Source: Desmodesmus armatus (lineage: Eukaryota; Chlorophyta; Chlorophyceae; Sphaeropleales; Scenedesmaceae). From it: 64,000 nucleotides of DNA. How positions within the stretch are numbered: the first letter of the stretch is position 1; every line of letters starts with the position of its first letter. Made by a program: the position numbers and the translations under genes. Below are positions 1-13,060 of the stretch, one piece after another. Location of the stretch: contig VIIQ02000657.1 in NCBI GenBank assembly GCA_007449985.2, forward strand, positions 124,001 through 188,000, in the 5' to 3' direction. Below the pieces are notes generated by a model. The model saw nothing but the letters and a program-made list of their open reading frames with translations. It ran no database searches and was not told the DNA's origin.

Positions 1-1616
1 CCACAAAGGAGCAGGGACCTGCTGCTGTGACAGTCTGGCACTGCTGGATCGCCTCGACATGTCGAGGCTGCTGCTCATTGCCAGCTGCGCTGCCTTCCGC
101 AGCATTGCTGCCGTTGGGCTGGCCTCGCTGCCACCCAACCCATCAACCTCTGCAGCAGAGGATGCAGCAGACACAGCCGGTGCTCGCCCACGCGATGATC
201 TACCGCTGTTGACAGGGCTGCCTGGCGTGCTGCCTTTCCGCAGCAGCTCCAGGCTGTGCTGCACAGCTGCTGCAGCTGCAGCACCCAAGGAAGCAGCCCT
301 TGGGCTGCACATGCTGCTGCTGTGCGGAACACTTGTCCTGCCACTCGTACTCCCCCTTTGCTCAGGAAGGTGGTGTCCGGGTGCTGCTGATGCCTCCACT
401 GAAACCGTTGCTGGGCTCGCCCAGCCAGTGCTTTTCGACTGCCAATGCGCACCTTTGTCGGGGCCAAGGACCGTCCCACTGCTGCGTGGGGTGCTGCTAG
501 ACTGCAGCGGCCGATCTGGTGTCCGGTGTCCAGACAGCTTCGCCTGCAGGAGCCTACTGGCTGAGGCTCTCAGGCTGTTGGTGTGACTGTCACTGCCCCG
601 CACACTGCTGGTGGAAGCAGCCCTTCTTCCGCTGCTGTCCAATGCAGCGGTGCTGCACCTGATAGCCCTGGGAACCCCACACACCTTGTCATCAGGACTG
701 CTGCTGCGACTGCTGGTGCTGGTGTGGCTACTGCTGCTCCTTCTATCATCGTCGCTACCATCCAAGCAGTCAGAGGCGTCGTCACTCTCGGGACTGTCAC
801 TGCCCAGCACATCCCGGTCACTGCCGCGACGCTGCAGCAAGCTGACTGCAGGTAGCTGTTGGCTTTCCTGCATGCCGTGGTGCGGTGGCTGCTGCCGCTG
901 CTGATTTGCACCGTGAGATGGCTTGCGTAACCTGCAGGGTTTGCCAGGAGCAGCAGAGCTTGTATGTGCTGCTGCTTTGCTCGGCTGCGGGGCTTGCTGC
1001 CGCCCTTCACCTTGCTGAAGCTGTGTATGCACCTGTTCAGACACGGCTTGGCCCTGAGTTTGCTGCTGCTGTTGAGACCTTGGGCTCAGCAAGCCCTCCA
1101 GCTGCCGCAGCTGCTGCTGCGCTCTGCATCGCTTCAGCTTTTGCAACTGCTCCAAGTGAGGCTTTGAGTGCTCCTGCTGCCCCCCTGCCTGCTGGTGTGA
1201 CGCGCACGGCTGAAGTAGCTGCACCTGTGGCTGGTGCTGCACCGGCTGCACTGCAGCAGCCTTCTGCTGCTGGTGCTGCTGCTCCTGGTTATGTTGGGCT
1301 GCCTGCTGCTGTTGCTGGAGTCTCTGCAACGTGCTGTTGAGCTTTTGCTGCTGCTCCTCAGTGCCTTGCTGTGCCAGCACACTGAGCAGACCCAACAAGC
1401 GGCCGCTGGACTGCCCGGGTTGCGGCAGCTGTCCTGCTGCGACACCTGCAGGCATTCCAACACGTGCAACTGCTGCTGCTACTGGCTGACTGCTGGCCCA
1501 GTTTGTGGAACCCACTGCCTGTGTGTAAGCGGCATCGCATGCAGCAACTGCACCATTCCCAGCAGCTGGAAGCAAACCTGCAGCTGCAGGTGTGCTGTCT
1601 ACAGGCCGACAAGACC

Positions 1617-1648
<32 letters not shown>

Positions 1649-4600
1649 GCAGCTGCCGGCTGCTGCCGCAGAAGCCCCATGACTCGCCGTTCATGCTCCC
1701 GCTGCAGCTCTGACAGTTGTGTCTGGTGCTGGAGCTGCAACATCTGCAGACAGCATCTGGTCTCGTGCTGCTGCTGCTGGGCCTCTGAGAGGTCGACCTG
1801 CACGTTGAACACATGACATGACATCATTGACACATGACGCAATTTGGGCCGTCAAATGAAGGTGCACTTTTGTCTGGAGTTCCTCAAGAAGTTGTTTTCA
1901 ACACACATGTCTGCAGCAGCCATCTGGGTCGCTCGCCCATTACCTGCCATTGCTTTAGCACCCACAAGTATGTTGAAAGCACAACCGACGCATGTCACAC
2001 TCCCGGTTGAACTTGCATCATATCCAACACTGCACACCTAAACCCATGTTGCCACGAAAAAGTAGTGCTTCCAGAGGTATGCACCACGCTTACAGCAACA
2101 AGCCAGACCTACCTGTAGCTTCTGGGCCTGCTGGACCGTCTCCTGGCACTCGGCTGCCTGCAGTGCGAGCTCTTTCAGGGCCAAGCCCAGCAGCTCATGC
2201 AGCTGCTGCCTGCTCATGCTGCCGGCGGCCTGCAGCAGCTGCCCGGCCGCCTCCGCTGCCGCAGCCGCCTCTGCAGCGGCCTTCTGCATGAGCTGTTGGA
2301 TGTGCTGCAGCTGGGCACCCACTGAATCCAGCTGGTCAGCACAGTCTGCCAGCAGGACCTGGTCTGTGGGGTCACAGGGGGTGGGGCCATAGCTGCTGCC
2401 GGTGCTGTTAGCTGGAGCTGCAGAGCCGACTTGAGCCCTGCAACAGCACAGGGGCGTCACAGCAGCCAGATGTCACAGCAGTCGAGGTATGTTGTAGAGT
2501 GCCCAAAAGCATTTGTTAGAGGAGCTGCATTGCGATGTGCTGGACAGTGTCTTGTGCATGATGCAAGGCGATGCAAAGGAGCATGGCGTTTCAGCCGAAA
2601 CCGCAGCCATTAGCCCTACCTGCGCAGCTGCTTCAGCTCCAGCTGCGCCTTGGTTGCTAGCAGCTGCTCCCTGCGCGCCACAACAGCGGCTTGCTTCGTC
2701 TGCAGCTGCTTCAGCCTGTGCTTTGCAAGGTACTCCGACACCAGGAGCTGCACCTGCTTCGTCAGGAGCTGCTTGCTGTCCTGACTGCTGCTGCTGCTGT
2801 TGGCGGCGGCCGCGGTACCCTTCTGAAGCCCCGGGTGCTGCTTGACATGTCCATGCTGCAGGGTGCTGCTGCTGCTGCTACTGCCGTCAGGCTGCATCTG
2901 TGTGGTGGATCTGCCGGGGCTGCTGCTGTGAGCTCGTGCTGCAGCAGGCGGTGTGCTGTGGCGTGGTGAGGCCCTAGGAGACGTCCGATTAGGCGTCTTG
3001 GGTGACGCTGTGGAAGGCCTCGGCGACACTGATGGGGAGACCCTGAAGGTTGTCGCCCTGGGTGACTGGCCTGGCCTACTGCGTGCTGGAGACACCTGCA
3101 ATGTTGACAGCAGCCACGAGTACGACACCATAGCAAAGATGGAAAACAACATTTCACACATGTTGCCGCATTTACTCCCATGAGCCAGGGCCTGTTTTCA
3201 AGCCCAATGTCATCATCGGCAGCATACGTCTATCCAGCAGGTTCACTGTGGATGTAGCCACAATTAAATCGCACTGGTACACATGGGCCGGTTGTGACCC
3301 TCAAATCCAACAGCACAGCCCAATGCGTTTTGTGGTGTTATTGTGCCACTGTGCAGCCCTCACCACTGCACGATGTGTGCGCTGCCACGTGCGCATCACT
3401 CACCCTGCTCGCCAGCTCCCGAAGCTGCCGCTGCGCCGCCGCTGCCTCGCTGCTGCGGGCCTTCAATGCGGCCCTTTGTCGCTTGTTCTCCTCCTCTAGC
3501 CCCAACACACGCCTTTTGGCGGCATCAGCTGCAGGGCACATTAAGCAGCCACATGCAAAAGCACTTTTCACCACAAGCGTGTATAGTTAGACGGCAGCCA
3601 TGCATGTGAGGCTTGACAATGCATGCTGCCCTTGAGTCACCATAATGTTGTGCTGCCTACGAGCCAGTGGCTGCATTACTGTTGCCGCAACATGGTTCAG
3701 GCCGAGCCTGAACACTCCCTGCGTGGTGTTAAGGCTCATCCTGAAGGGTTACATGATCAACGCCACTCACCAGCACGTCTGAGTGATGAAAGCTCCCGCG
3801 CTTTGACCAGAGCATCCTTCTCCTGAGCCATGAGTCTCTCCTGCAGCCGCTGCCGCAAGGTGTCCTGCTGTGCGCGCATGGCGCTGAGCTCAGACTGCAG
3901 CTGCTGTACGCGACCTGCCGCACGCTGACGCTCCTTCTCTACCCGTATTCCATCCTGCAAGCCCAAAGCAACAGCATAATAATCCATTAGTGAAGCATTT
4001 TTTTGGCAGACGAGCATGCAGTCGGGATCCTGCCGGCGACACAAGTTCTCCTGGCGGCTTTCACAGGGGGCCAAGTCCCTGTCGGCCAGCCACATGCGCT
4101 GTCGACCAGGTAAACCTGGTGCCAGGGAGTCAGAGGGATGAGTCTCACTCAAGTCGAGGAAGGCGTCTCATTGAGCGGAAGTTCCAGGCACCTTGGACCT
4201 TCATTGGCCAGACCCCAAACTTCTATCACTACACAGGTTGTAGCATACCTGTTAGCAGGACGACTACAACAGGAAGCATAGAGTATGTCCACTGGTCTCC
4301 ACTGCTTGATCTCACCTGCTGTTTCATCTGCTGTTGCAGTCCCGCCATCTGCTTCACCACCCCATCAATCTTCCGCTCATACTCCTTCCTCAGCTGCTGC
4401 TTCTCCTCAGCCGAGGCGGCTGCATCAGCCTCCACGCGAGCCAGTGCCCCATTCAGCTCCTGGAGGTCCATGTTGAGGTCAGCCAGCTGCACTTCCAGCT
4501 CCCGGCAGCGCTCCTGCAGGGTCGCAACAGATCAAAAGATGCTCTGGATGTCGCCAGGTACTGTAACCTGGCTTGCTGGCTAGTCCCCAAGGTTGGGAGT

Positions 4601-7600
4601 CTGTCCCCAATTGCTGTACTGTACTGAATCTGTGTATGTGCCCTCTCTGGCATCATGTGTTGTGGTACAGCTTCTCAGCATCACAGGGTTTCAGCCATCA
4701 TTGTGGCACTCGCCCTTTTCTATCCCAATCACGAAAGAGTATCCCAATCACGAAAGAGAATATTCATTCAGCCTGTCGGGCTGCCCACAACGCACCAGGT
4801 ACAGGGCTCCAAGATTCTTGGCCTCTGCTTCATTGGATTGCAGCGTGGCTATGAGTGCCTCCTGGCTGTTGATAGCCGATGACAGCTGGCTGAGCTGGCC
4901 CTCCAGCATCGCCCTGGAGTGCTCAAAGGCACGCTGGGCCGCGGCAGCCTCGGCCTGCAGCATCAAAAGCGTCACCAGCTGCAGCTATAAGTATAGCGCT
5001 GACTCAAGGACGGCTGGTGCAGTAGCGCGTGAGTAACTGTCAAGGCCGTGGCGAGGGAGGATGGTGTGCGCAAGCAATTAGCGTTGTGGATTCAAGCCTG
5101 TTGGGCGCATCCCAGCACTGCTGAGCAATACATTGCAGCCTGGCAGATACTGCAAGCTCAGCACGGTACCTGTGCGGCTGCCTTCTCCTCCTCCAGCGCA
5201 GCTTTGTCTGCCAGCACGACTTGGAGCTCAGCCAGCAGGTGACTGTCAACCTGCACAGACACATCACACGTACTGTCACTTTTGCTGATACCTGTAGCAC
5301 GAATGTCCCAGGGAGCCACCTAAACCCTATTACATCCACGACTTGCGCATGCCTAAACAACGGGAAGAACCCTACGCAACAAGTTGCAAACACCCCGTCC
5401 TGCGGACTCCAACATGCGTGCAAGAGCTTTGCTTAGCGTTGTGGCGCCAGCGCATGCCGCCGCTCACCTCAACATCAGCGCCTCTGAGCTCTGTGTAGTC
5501 CGTCTCGCTGATGTACGAGGCCAGCTCAGCATCAAACAGCACTTCATCTTCGGCAGCCCCCACCTTGCCCAGGACAGCACTCTGAATCCTGCACAGGTCC
5601 TCGCTGCCCAGCTCTGCACTGCACCCCAGCTGCAAACGCGGCAGGGTTGCAGCCCCCACATTTTTTTGCTGTTTTTGAGGAACATCGTCAGGCAGCACCT
5701 GTGTCTGCCTCCCAGCAAGCCCCTGCTGCTGCTGGTCGTCACCAGCTGTACTTTGGTCACCTGGCTGGGACAGCTCCAGCTGCTGTGTTGCGTGCAGCTT
5801 GCGCTGCTGCTGCTTTGGTAGGGCAGCAAAACTGAGCTCCTGAGGCAAGCTAGCCTGGCCTGGGGTCGGGCTGGGCTGGCTGTGCTGCCAGGAAGGTGAC
5901 TGAGGTGGAGGTGGCAACGCAGGACGCTCATGCTGCTGCAACGGGTCTGCGCTGCATGCTTGCATGGCCAGGGCCCTTGAGCGCCACCTGCAGTGCAAGT
6001 GTATGCCAATGAAGTGAGCCGGTTGATAATGCGTGGGCAGCCAAGCCCGTCCAGAGGAGGACGGCCCAGGCCTCGATCTTAGCAAGGACATATTGGGCCG
6101 CCGCGGCGTGTGTTCATTTAAGCTGCTTCTCTGCGCTGCTTCGTCTCTGCTGCAGTCTGCCAAGGTTGGCACGCCAGCTGTTGACGACGTGCGAGCCCAC
6201 TACAACAACTCCAGCTGATATCAAGCATTTCTTTCACATATAGCTCACCTGCGCGCATCTGCCTGAGCATGCTGCAGGCGTGCCGCCATCGACGCCTCTC
6301 TTGCGTGTGCGCGTTCGACCGCTTCGGACAACTCCGCCTGCAGGCGTGCAACCTCCTTGACCTTCTCCGTAAATATCTGTTCGTCTCGCGTCAGGTCACC
6401 TTGTGCAAGCTCCAGCAACGCTGTCTTCTGCGCGAGCTCCGCCTGCAAGCGGGACAGTCTCTGCACGACGCAAGAGCAGCACACAGTATCAGCGATAGCT
6501 CGGGTGCACTGCATGTATGAAGTGGCTCGGGTGAGTGCGCAATAATTCATTCTTTTTACCTGTCCGTTCCCATCCGCTGCATGGGAGCTGCTGGTGAATG
6601 TGCATGCGGCATCATCGCCCGCCTGCTGCGTTGCACTGTCAGAGCCACTGGGCATGGCATCAGCTGCCGAGTTGTCTGCCGACAGGTGCTCATAGTAGCT
6701 GCTGTTGTCCTCTGGCAGGGGGTAGCTGTGCAGTGAGGCTCGGCGAGGCTCATCTGCTTTGGCAGAGTAAAGCAAACTGTGAGAACCCGCTGCATGTTGG
6801 TGCCTGCCGGCCAGCTCCTGCAGCTGTTGCCTGCGGTGTTGAGCAACAGGGGGACAGACAGACAGTTGGCAGCTAACCAAGTTGCTGCAGTGCACAGCTT
6901 GGCATCCCTTATGATTTCACAGTGGCGACCACTTGGGTGCCTGCAGCTGGTGTTGAGCCACCTTCTGCATGCTTACGGCAGGCCCTTGTCGCTCACATGA
7001 CTGTTGCAGCAGCAGTTCTGAGTATATCAGAAGAGTTGCAGACATACCTGGGGTTTGTCTGGTGTAGCTGTGCACATGGTGGTGGTGGTGCAGCTGAATG
7101 CGTACTGACTAGCACAACATAGCACAGCACAGCGCAACTCACCTGGCTGCGTCAGACAGCTGCTTGTCATCATGCAGCCTGTCCACCTCCTGCACCAACA
7201 CCTTCCAAGCTGCAGCAAACTGCTGACTCTGCACCGCAGCCTCCTGCTCGACCGCATGCTGCTCGGCCGCACACACATCCAGCTGCAGCTCCAACCGTGT
7301 GATGTGGTTGTTTGCTGAAACGACTTTGGACTCCAGGTCTGCCATCTGCTGGGCTACCTCGCTGAATGCTGCAGGCCGCTGTTGCACGTCGGTGCTGCTC
7401 AGCAGCTCTGCAAGCAGGGAAAGCATTGAGGATAGGTGTTCATCTGAAGGTGCACCAGTCCATTGGCACCACAGTCTTCCTATCACACCATGTGTGCCAA
7501 GTGACAACATACTTTGCATGGCTTAGCAACCTGCTGCCCTGGTTCGCTGGTACACCCAAGGGCACTGCGTGCTACACACCTGCTTGCTGTGGGCCAGCCC

Positions 7601-10600
7601 GGCTGTGCACGCAGCTGTCTGTCAGCCGTCGATTCCGCTGTCCACTAGCTATTTAGCAGCTGTCTACCTCCCTGTTCACTCACTGTCTTACAAGCTGGCA
7701 CACACCAGCAAATGTTGACATGCACGTCTCCACCTATGGCCACTAGGGCTCATGTGGTGGCTGCACCAGGCAACTCACTGCTGCACCTGTCACGTCAGGC
7801 CTCACCTGCGCTGAGCTGTGCTGGCCAGCTGCTTGCTGCCATTGCCTGCAGCTCCTGCAGCATCCTCAACCGACTCCCAGGCAGGCCTGCATCGCCACAA
7901 GGGCTGCAGCTGCCGGCAGCTGGGCCAGCATCCTCCAGCAGCAGCTCTGGCAGTGCTGCCTTGTATGAGGGGCCCACCATCTGCTGTACGAGGCGGCGTA
8001 GCAACTGCAGCTGCAGGGCCTGCATCGTGCGGATGCAACAGGGTGACAGCGGTGACAATGGTGACCCCTTCAACTCTGTGTGGCGCTGCTCTGCCCCCCA
8101 CCCTCATCATGTTGCGTCACATGAGCCCCTCATCGCGTCATGTATTGCACGGTGTGTTCGTGCTGGAATGCTGCAAGTGTGACTGCAACACCAAACGTGC
8201 ACACAAAGTGCGGTCTAAAGCTTGCCTGACATGGAGCAGGCACATGCACCCCGCCAGCGTTGCATGTAACAAGAAGGCTGCAGGACACCGTGTCTTCATG
8301 AGTAAATTCGGTTTCAAGGTTATCACAACCTCCAGGAGCTGTGCTTGAGTCCAAGCAGCTATCCAAAGGACTTGATGTTCAGCCTTACTCCATACAGTCA
8401 ACCAAGGTGCTGAGCCGGGTTCAAACCTACCTGAACCTCCACCAGTGCACCCTTGGAGCCGTCCACCAGGCACTGCCTGTTGAGCACCGGCCTGTTCCTT
8501 ATGGACCGTGCTCGTGCAGCATACTTGAGTGTGTTGAGGCTGTATGAGCAGGCACAGCGCACACAACCCGGGCATGCAAGCAGTCAGTCATCACAGCACT
8601 ACTCATCAGTGTGAGATGCATCCACAGCTGCGTGCTGTGCAGCTACAGACATGGTGTGCAGACACACAAAGTCACAGCCAGATGCATCAACATCGTAGCA
8701 GCATGCGGCACGCGCAGGTGACTGTCCTGCCCAACTGTCTGCCTCTGACACACCTTTCCTCCACGGCATCGTCAGCGCTGCTGACACATGCGATCATCAG
8801 CGTCTTGCTGTTGCCGCCCAGGGAGTCCTGCAGCAGCCGTGTCAGCTTAGAGTCCCTGTAGGGCACGTGCCGGGGCCGCCTGTCACCATCACTGAGTGCA
8901 CTGATGACGTTGCCAAGTGCCAGGAGGCCCTGCGACAAAATGAGGGTGAGGAGAGCAAACATCAACAGAGCAAACCATCTTGGCACTGTGTGCATGCTTG
9001 CATGTAAGATGGTGGGGAGCAGGGGGGAACAGGGCAGTAGTGATAGACAAGCTAGCTGTAAGCGCAAGAAGAGCGACGCCCTTTCTTCCAGCGCTTGGCT
9101 ACCACATGTTCTGCAGAAGCACAGTGCTGAAGGGGTACTGACAGCTGCCGCGGGGCATGTGCTCTGCATCAACCTTGACAGTCAACCAACCATGCCTGCC
9201 AACCAAGGGCAACTTTTTTGCCATGGAACCTACGGCTCGCGTTGTAAGGTATTGCACACCTGGTTGATGTTGACAGTCTCCTTGAACCGCGCTCCTGCTG
9301 CCCCGCTGCGGCTGGCTCGCTCACTTCCTGCAAGGAAATCACCAGGCACCAAAAGATCACATGACTGATTGTTGCCAGGGGTGCCTGGCGGGTAAATCAT
9401 GTGCCTGTGTCCACGATTGTGAATCAACCTCGTCAGGGGTCTGCAGAAACCATAGAAACGAGCTTACACAGCCTCCAGAGTGCAACAGCGGTTCAGCCAG
9501 TCACACCTGCTAGGTCAACCAGGTGAAACTTGCTGCAGCGGTACTCCAATGGGATTGGCAGCCCTGCGTCCGTGGCCGTGTCTGTCTCATCAATGTCTTC
9601 AATCTTGGTGCTGTTGCGTTCATTTGGGTGTTCGTTTGAGGTAGCCCCGCTATGGCTGCCGCTGCTGCTGCTACAGGTGCTGCTATCACTAGTGCTACCG
9701 CTGATGGAGCTGGTCTGCCTGGGGCCGCTGCTGCTGGTGGCGGCGCTGCTGCAAGCGCCGCGTGTCCTGCTGATGCGCTGCTCCAGCACAATGGTGTAGA
9801 TGGCATGAGAGCGGCTGGACTGCTCGTTCAGCAGTGTGCCGCTCGTCGCTCTGGTCAGCGCGCCTGCATCAAGCAGCTTCAGCAGGTCCTCTGCACTGTT
9901 GGCAGTGACCTCCCGTGCACCTGGCCACATGGAAATATGTGCAGGCAGGTAGCATCTCAGTCAATTATCGTACAGTACAGTACAAAATGTGACAGCTGTC
10001 GAAGACAAAGTTGTCAGCACAAGCAGCAGCCATGGTGAGGAGGCCGTTGACTGCAACAGTGACCACCAGTAGGCAGCTGATGACCGGCACACAGCACCCA
10101 ACAACCCTAGCTGAGCAACATCACACACAGCAGCATGCTTTGAATCAAGGGACACATACGCAGGATGCAGCATGCGCCCACGTGCTCACCAGTCACCATG
10201 ATCTGCCCATCAGCACACTCCCGTATGGCGATGCTGCGCTGCTGAGACGGGCTGCCGCTGCATGCAGGCCCCGGGCTGTGCTGAGGGCTGCTGCTGCTGG
10301 GGTCAGCAGGCCCCTGGTTGAGCCCAGCCAGCAGGTCCCTCAGCTCTTCATTGTATATTTCCAGGAACTGAGCCTTCACCGTGAAGGACGTGCCCTGAGG
10401 TGCGGCTGCTATTGTAGCAAACAGCTGCCTGCGCAGGCAGGCAACAGCATGTTGGTCATGCCCTCAGGTGCGACTGCAATTGTGGCAAACAGCTGCCTGC
10501 ACAGCGACGGGATTGATCTCATGAAAGATGTGGTGTCAGGTGCAACTGCCACCACGCCACATAGCTGATTGCGAGGCGGGGGCCAAACAGGCCCAAAGAG

Positions 10601-11421
10601 ACACTACACTGTGTCCTGCCAGCTGCTGTCAAGATGTAAAATGCGCCCTCAGCACGCAGCTGCAGTTGCTCTCAAGGATGGCAAGTGCATTAGTAATTGA
10701 GGTTCCCGTCAGCATGCTGCAGCATGTTACTGATGGGGGCTGTTTGGGTAGAAGGTTCATGTCAGCTCACCTGACCACCCTTGGGATGATGCCATGGAAG
10801 CTTTCCATGCTGTGCAGCGCACTGCCAAGGCCCATGGTGTAGGTTTTGCCTGCACACAACACATACAGCGCTGGCTGGTGCATCTGCTGAGCTGAGGGCT
10901 GCCTGATAGAGATGGCTTGCACGATGTGTGGGAGTACTAGAACACCACCTGGTTGCTCACACACAATCTCATGAGCCTTGCAGTTTGAAACCGTTCAAAG
11001 CAAGACCTCATTTTGATGAACAACAGCTGAACATACCTGATCCTGTGGGGCCATAGGCCAGCACAGTGGCATTGAAGCCTTCCACCAACGAGTCCACCAG
11101 GCTCGCCACACATCCTGCAAAGACCTCCTGCTGCTGCGCCTCTGGCCCAAAAGCATAGTCATAGTGGAACTGCCGAGTGCCCAAGTGCACGCTGCCTGCT
11201 TGGCCAACAGTTATGCACGCCTTGGCGCCTTCAAGCCGCTCTCTGGCGACCAAGGGCCTGGCCCTGACAGCAACCCATACACTCCTCTCTGCTTGTGCTT
11301 CTGGGGTAACACATCTGGGCGGAGGCGGTGACAGTGCCTTGTAAGTGGACTGCAGGGGGCTGCTGCTGATGAAGCTGTTCTTGGGTGTGGCACATGTGTC
11401 CCTGCTGTCAGGCCCCATCAT
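1..11421 (-). CDS. Kinesin-4 family motor protein (3' end beyond window)
   Basis: Microtubule plus-end motor. Exons, 5' to 3' on the minus strand: 11421-11037, 10849-10771, 10428-10190, 9920-9507, 9327-9260, 8929-8754, 8539-8431, 8019-7806, 7407-7143, 6830-6560, 6460-6249, 5987-5468, 5250-5170, 4978-4796, 4513-4316, 3954-3771, 3528-3404, 3095-2620, 2437-2113, 1797-<1. All phases agree and give 2107 codons. The motor domain starts near residue 45. The P-loop GPTGSGKTYTMG spans exons 1/2, [11 protein letters not shown] is in exon 3, switch [10 protein letters not shown] in exon 4, and switch II LVDLAG/SER spans exons 4/5. Motifs [16 protein letters not shown] and [18 protein letters not shown] with an [15 protein letters not shown] neck are typical of kinesin-4 (KIF4/FRA1 type). 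Exons 8-17 are coiled-coil-like, exon 18 is rich in Ser-Pro, and exon 20 is a 599-codon Gln/Ala/Ser-rich tail still open at base 1. A Ser-rich insertion of about 60 residues follows switch I. The start is the first of two adjacent ATGs. Confidence 0.93.
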
Positions 11422-12218
11422 ACTGCTGGAATATGTGCTGCTCTGAAGCAGTGAGACTTCATAACAGAAGTGTACGTCTGTGGGGCTTGTGTCTGTGCTG
11501 CAGCAGCTGCTCTCAGCAAACCAATCGCCGCTAGCAGTGCTGCTGACGTAGTGCAGGAGTCCTTTGCAGCATGGTGGGCTGTTGGACGTATGAGTGTGTT
11601 ACACGTTGACTTGCATGGATTGTCATATACGTTGCCTGCGAAGAAGCTGTCCAGGGTGGACAGCAAAGCAGCAGAAGTGGGATTTCAGTTTGTGATGTGT
11701 AGCAGCACAGCAGCCGAAAAAGCACCTGCAGAGTGCGATTGAATCGAGTTACAGACGGATGTAGATACTAGTACGTGAGTCTAAGCAGCAACCTGCGCAG
11801 CTGTCATGCTTTTTAACCTGCTGAGGGTTCTTTGTCCTCTTTTCGCTCGGACATTGCTGATTCGACGAACAATTCATCTACAATCAATTCTCGAGTTGAT
11901 TTCTGGGAGAGTCCAGGCTGGATTGCTTTGCTGTCAACCTGATCCAAGCTGGGATTCACAGCACAGTCCCGAAACTGTCTGTCTGAATCACCCAGTCCAT
12001 CAGCACAACTCTCTGAATTCAAACGGCTGTGGCAGCATTGTTTTTGAACCCAACGCAGCAACGCTTGGAGCACCAGCAACAGCAGTAGCTGGCGGTAGTG
12101 ACGCCAGGTTGTTCACTGGCAGCAGCTGGTAGCACAATCCCTGTAGCTGATTGTGTTGTCCCAGCACTGTTTTTAGGACTTTTTCACCTCCACAGCAGCA
12201 CCAGTGCCAGCCACAGCC
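11422..12218. promoter_or_regulatory. Divergent intergenic region, kinesin / mL53
   Basis: About 800 bp separate the kinesin ATG (minus) from the mL53 ATG (plus). Both 5' UTRs and at least one promoter must lie here, so a shared bidirectional promoter is possible. I see no convincing TATA box or other named motif. Confidence 0.5.
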
Positions 12219-12800
12219 ATGCTGAAGTCACTACGGCGGGTGTTCATACAGTTCTCCCCGCTTGATCCCAGAGCAACTGCTGCCAGGGAGTTGCTGCAGC
12301 GCGTGGGCAATGACATCTCCCGCAAGTCCAACCCCGACTGTGTCGTGGATTACAAGGTCAGCACTCAGCCAGGTGTAGTGTCTTAAGCTTCTAGGACGCC
12401 AGCAGCAGCAGGCAAGCAAGCAAAGCCACATGCCGCTCTGTCCTGGTACACAGTGTCAGCCTACTCTGTGTCTTGCTCAGGCGCCTGCTCTGGTTCCCCT
12501 GTGTGTTGCTGATGCCCCTGCATGTTGCTCGTTGCCCCTTGCTGCTGCATGTCCGGCGCTGCTCAGGTAGAAGAGGGCAGCAAACCCAGCAGGAGCTTTG
12601 TGGAGCTGCAGTTTCTGGACAACGAGACCCACAAGCTCTTCACAGCAGACCTCAAGCTGCAGGATATCCTGAGGTTGATACAGCAGAAAACGACAGAGAT
12701 GGAGGCCAAAACCATATTCAAGGAAGTCAACTTTAACCCAGCAGCTGCACCCATCACAGCCAGCAAAGCAGCCGCCAGCAGCAGTGCAAGTAAGTCATGA
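12219..12800 (+). CDS. Mitochondrial ribosomal protein L53 (mL53)-like
   Basis: Two exons, 12219-12356 and 12567-12800, joined in phase 0, giving 123 residues. The N-terminal half begins MLKSLRRVFIQFSPLD, then has a helix (AARELLQRVG) and a strand (NPDCVVDYKV). Exon 2 continues with FVELQFLDNETHKLF, then a helix ending KTTEMEAK. This strand-helix-strand layout, the length and the basic start match the thioredoxin-like L51/S25/CI-B8 fold of mL53, a component of the mitochondrial large ribosomal subunit. That assignment is from family resemblance only. The C-terminus is an Ala/Ser tail lying in the first unit of a 62-bp tandem repeat. A GTAAGT at 12790 overlaps the end of the reading frame, so splicing to a further exon cannot be excluded. 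Confidence 0.72.
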
Positions 12801-13060
12801 CAGCAGCCGCACCCGTAATAGCAAGCAACGCAGCCGCCAGCAGCAGTGCGAGCAAGTCGTGACAGCAGCGGCACCCTTACCAGCAAGCAACACAGCTGGC
12901 AGCAGCAGTTGAGGCAAGAACTGACATCAGCTGAGTGGCCACAGCTGACAAAGCAGCCGCCAGTAGCAGCTGGGGCAAGTCGTGACACAAGTTGACACGT
13001 CCACTGCACCCAATGCAGCACGCCAAGCGGCCGCCAACAGTAGTGGAGCAAGCCACGACA
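12741..13060 (+). repeat. 62-bp tandem repeat containing the mL53 C-terminus and stop
   Basis: About five diverging units start at 12741, 12803, 12865, about 12926 and about 12987. Each carries GCAGCcGCACCC near the start and a TGACA near the end. The first unit encodes the last residues and stop of mL53. The period is not a multiple of three, so the later units are not in frame. Confidence 0.8.
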
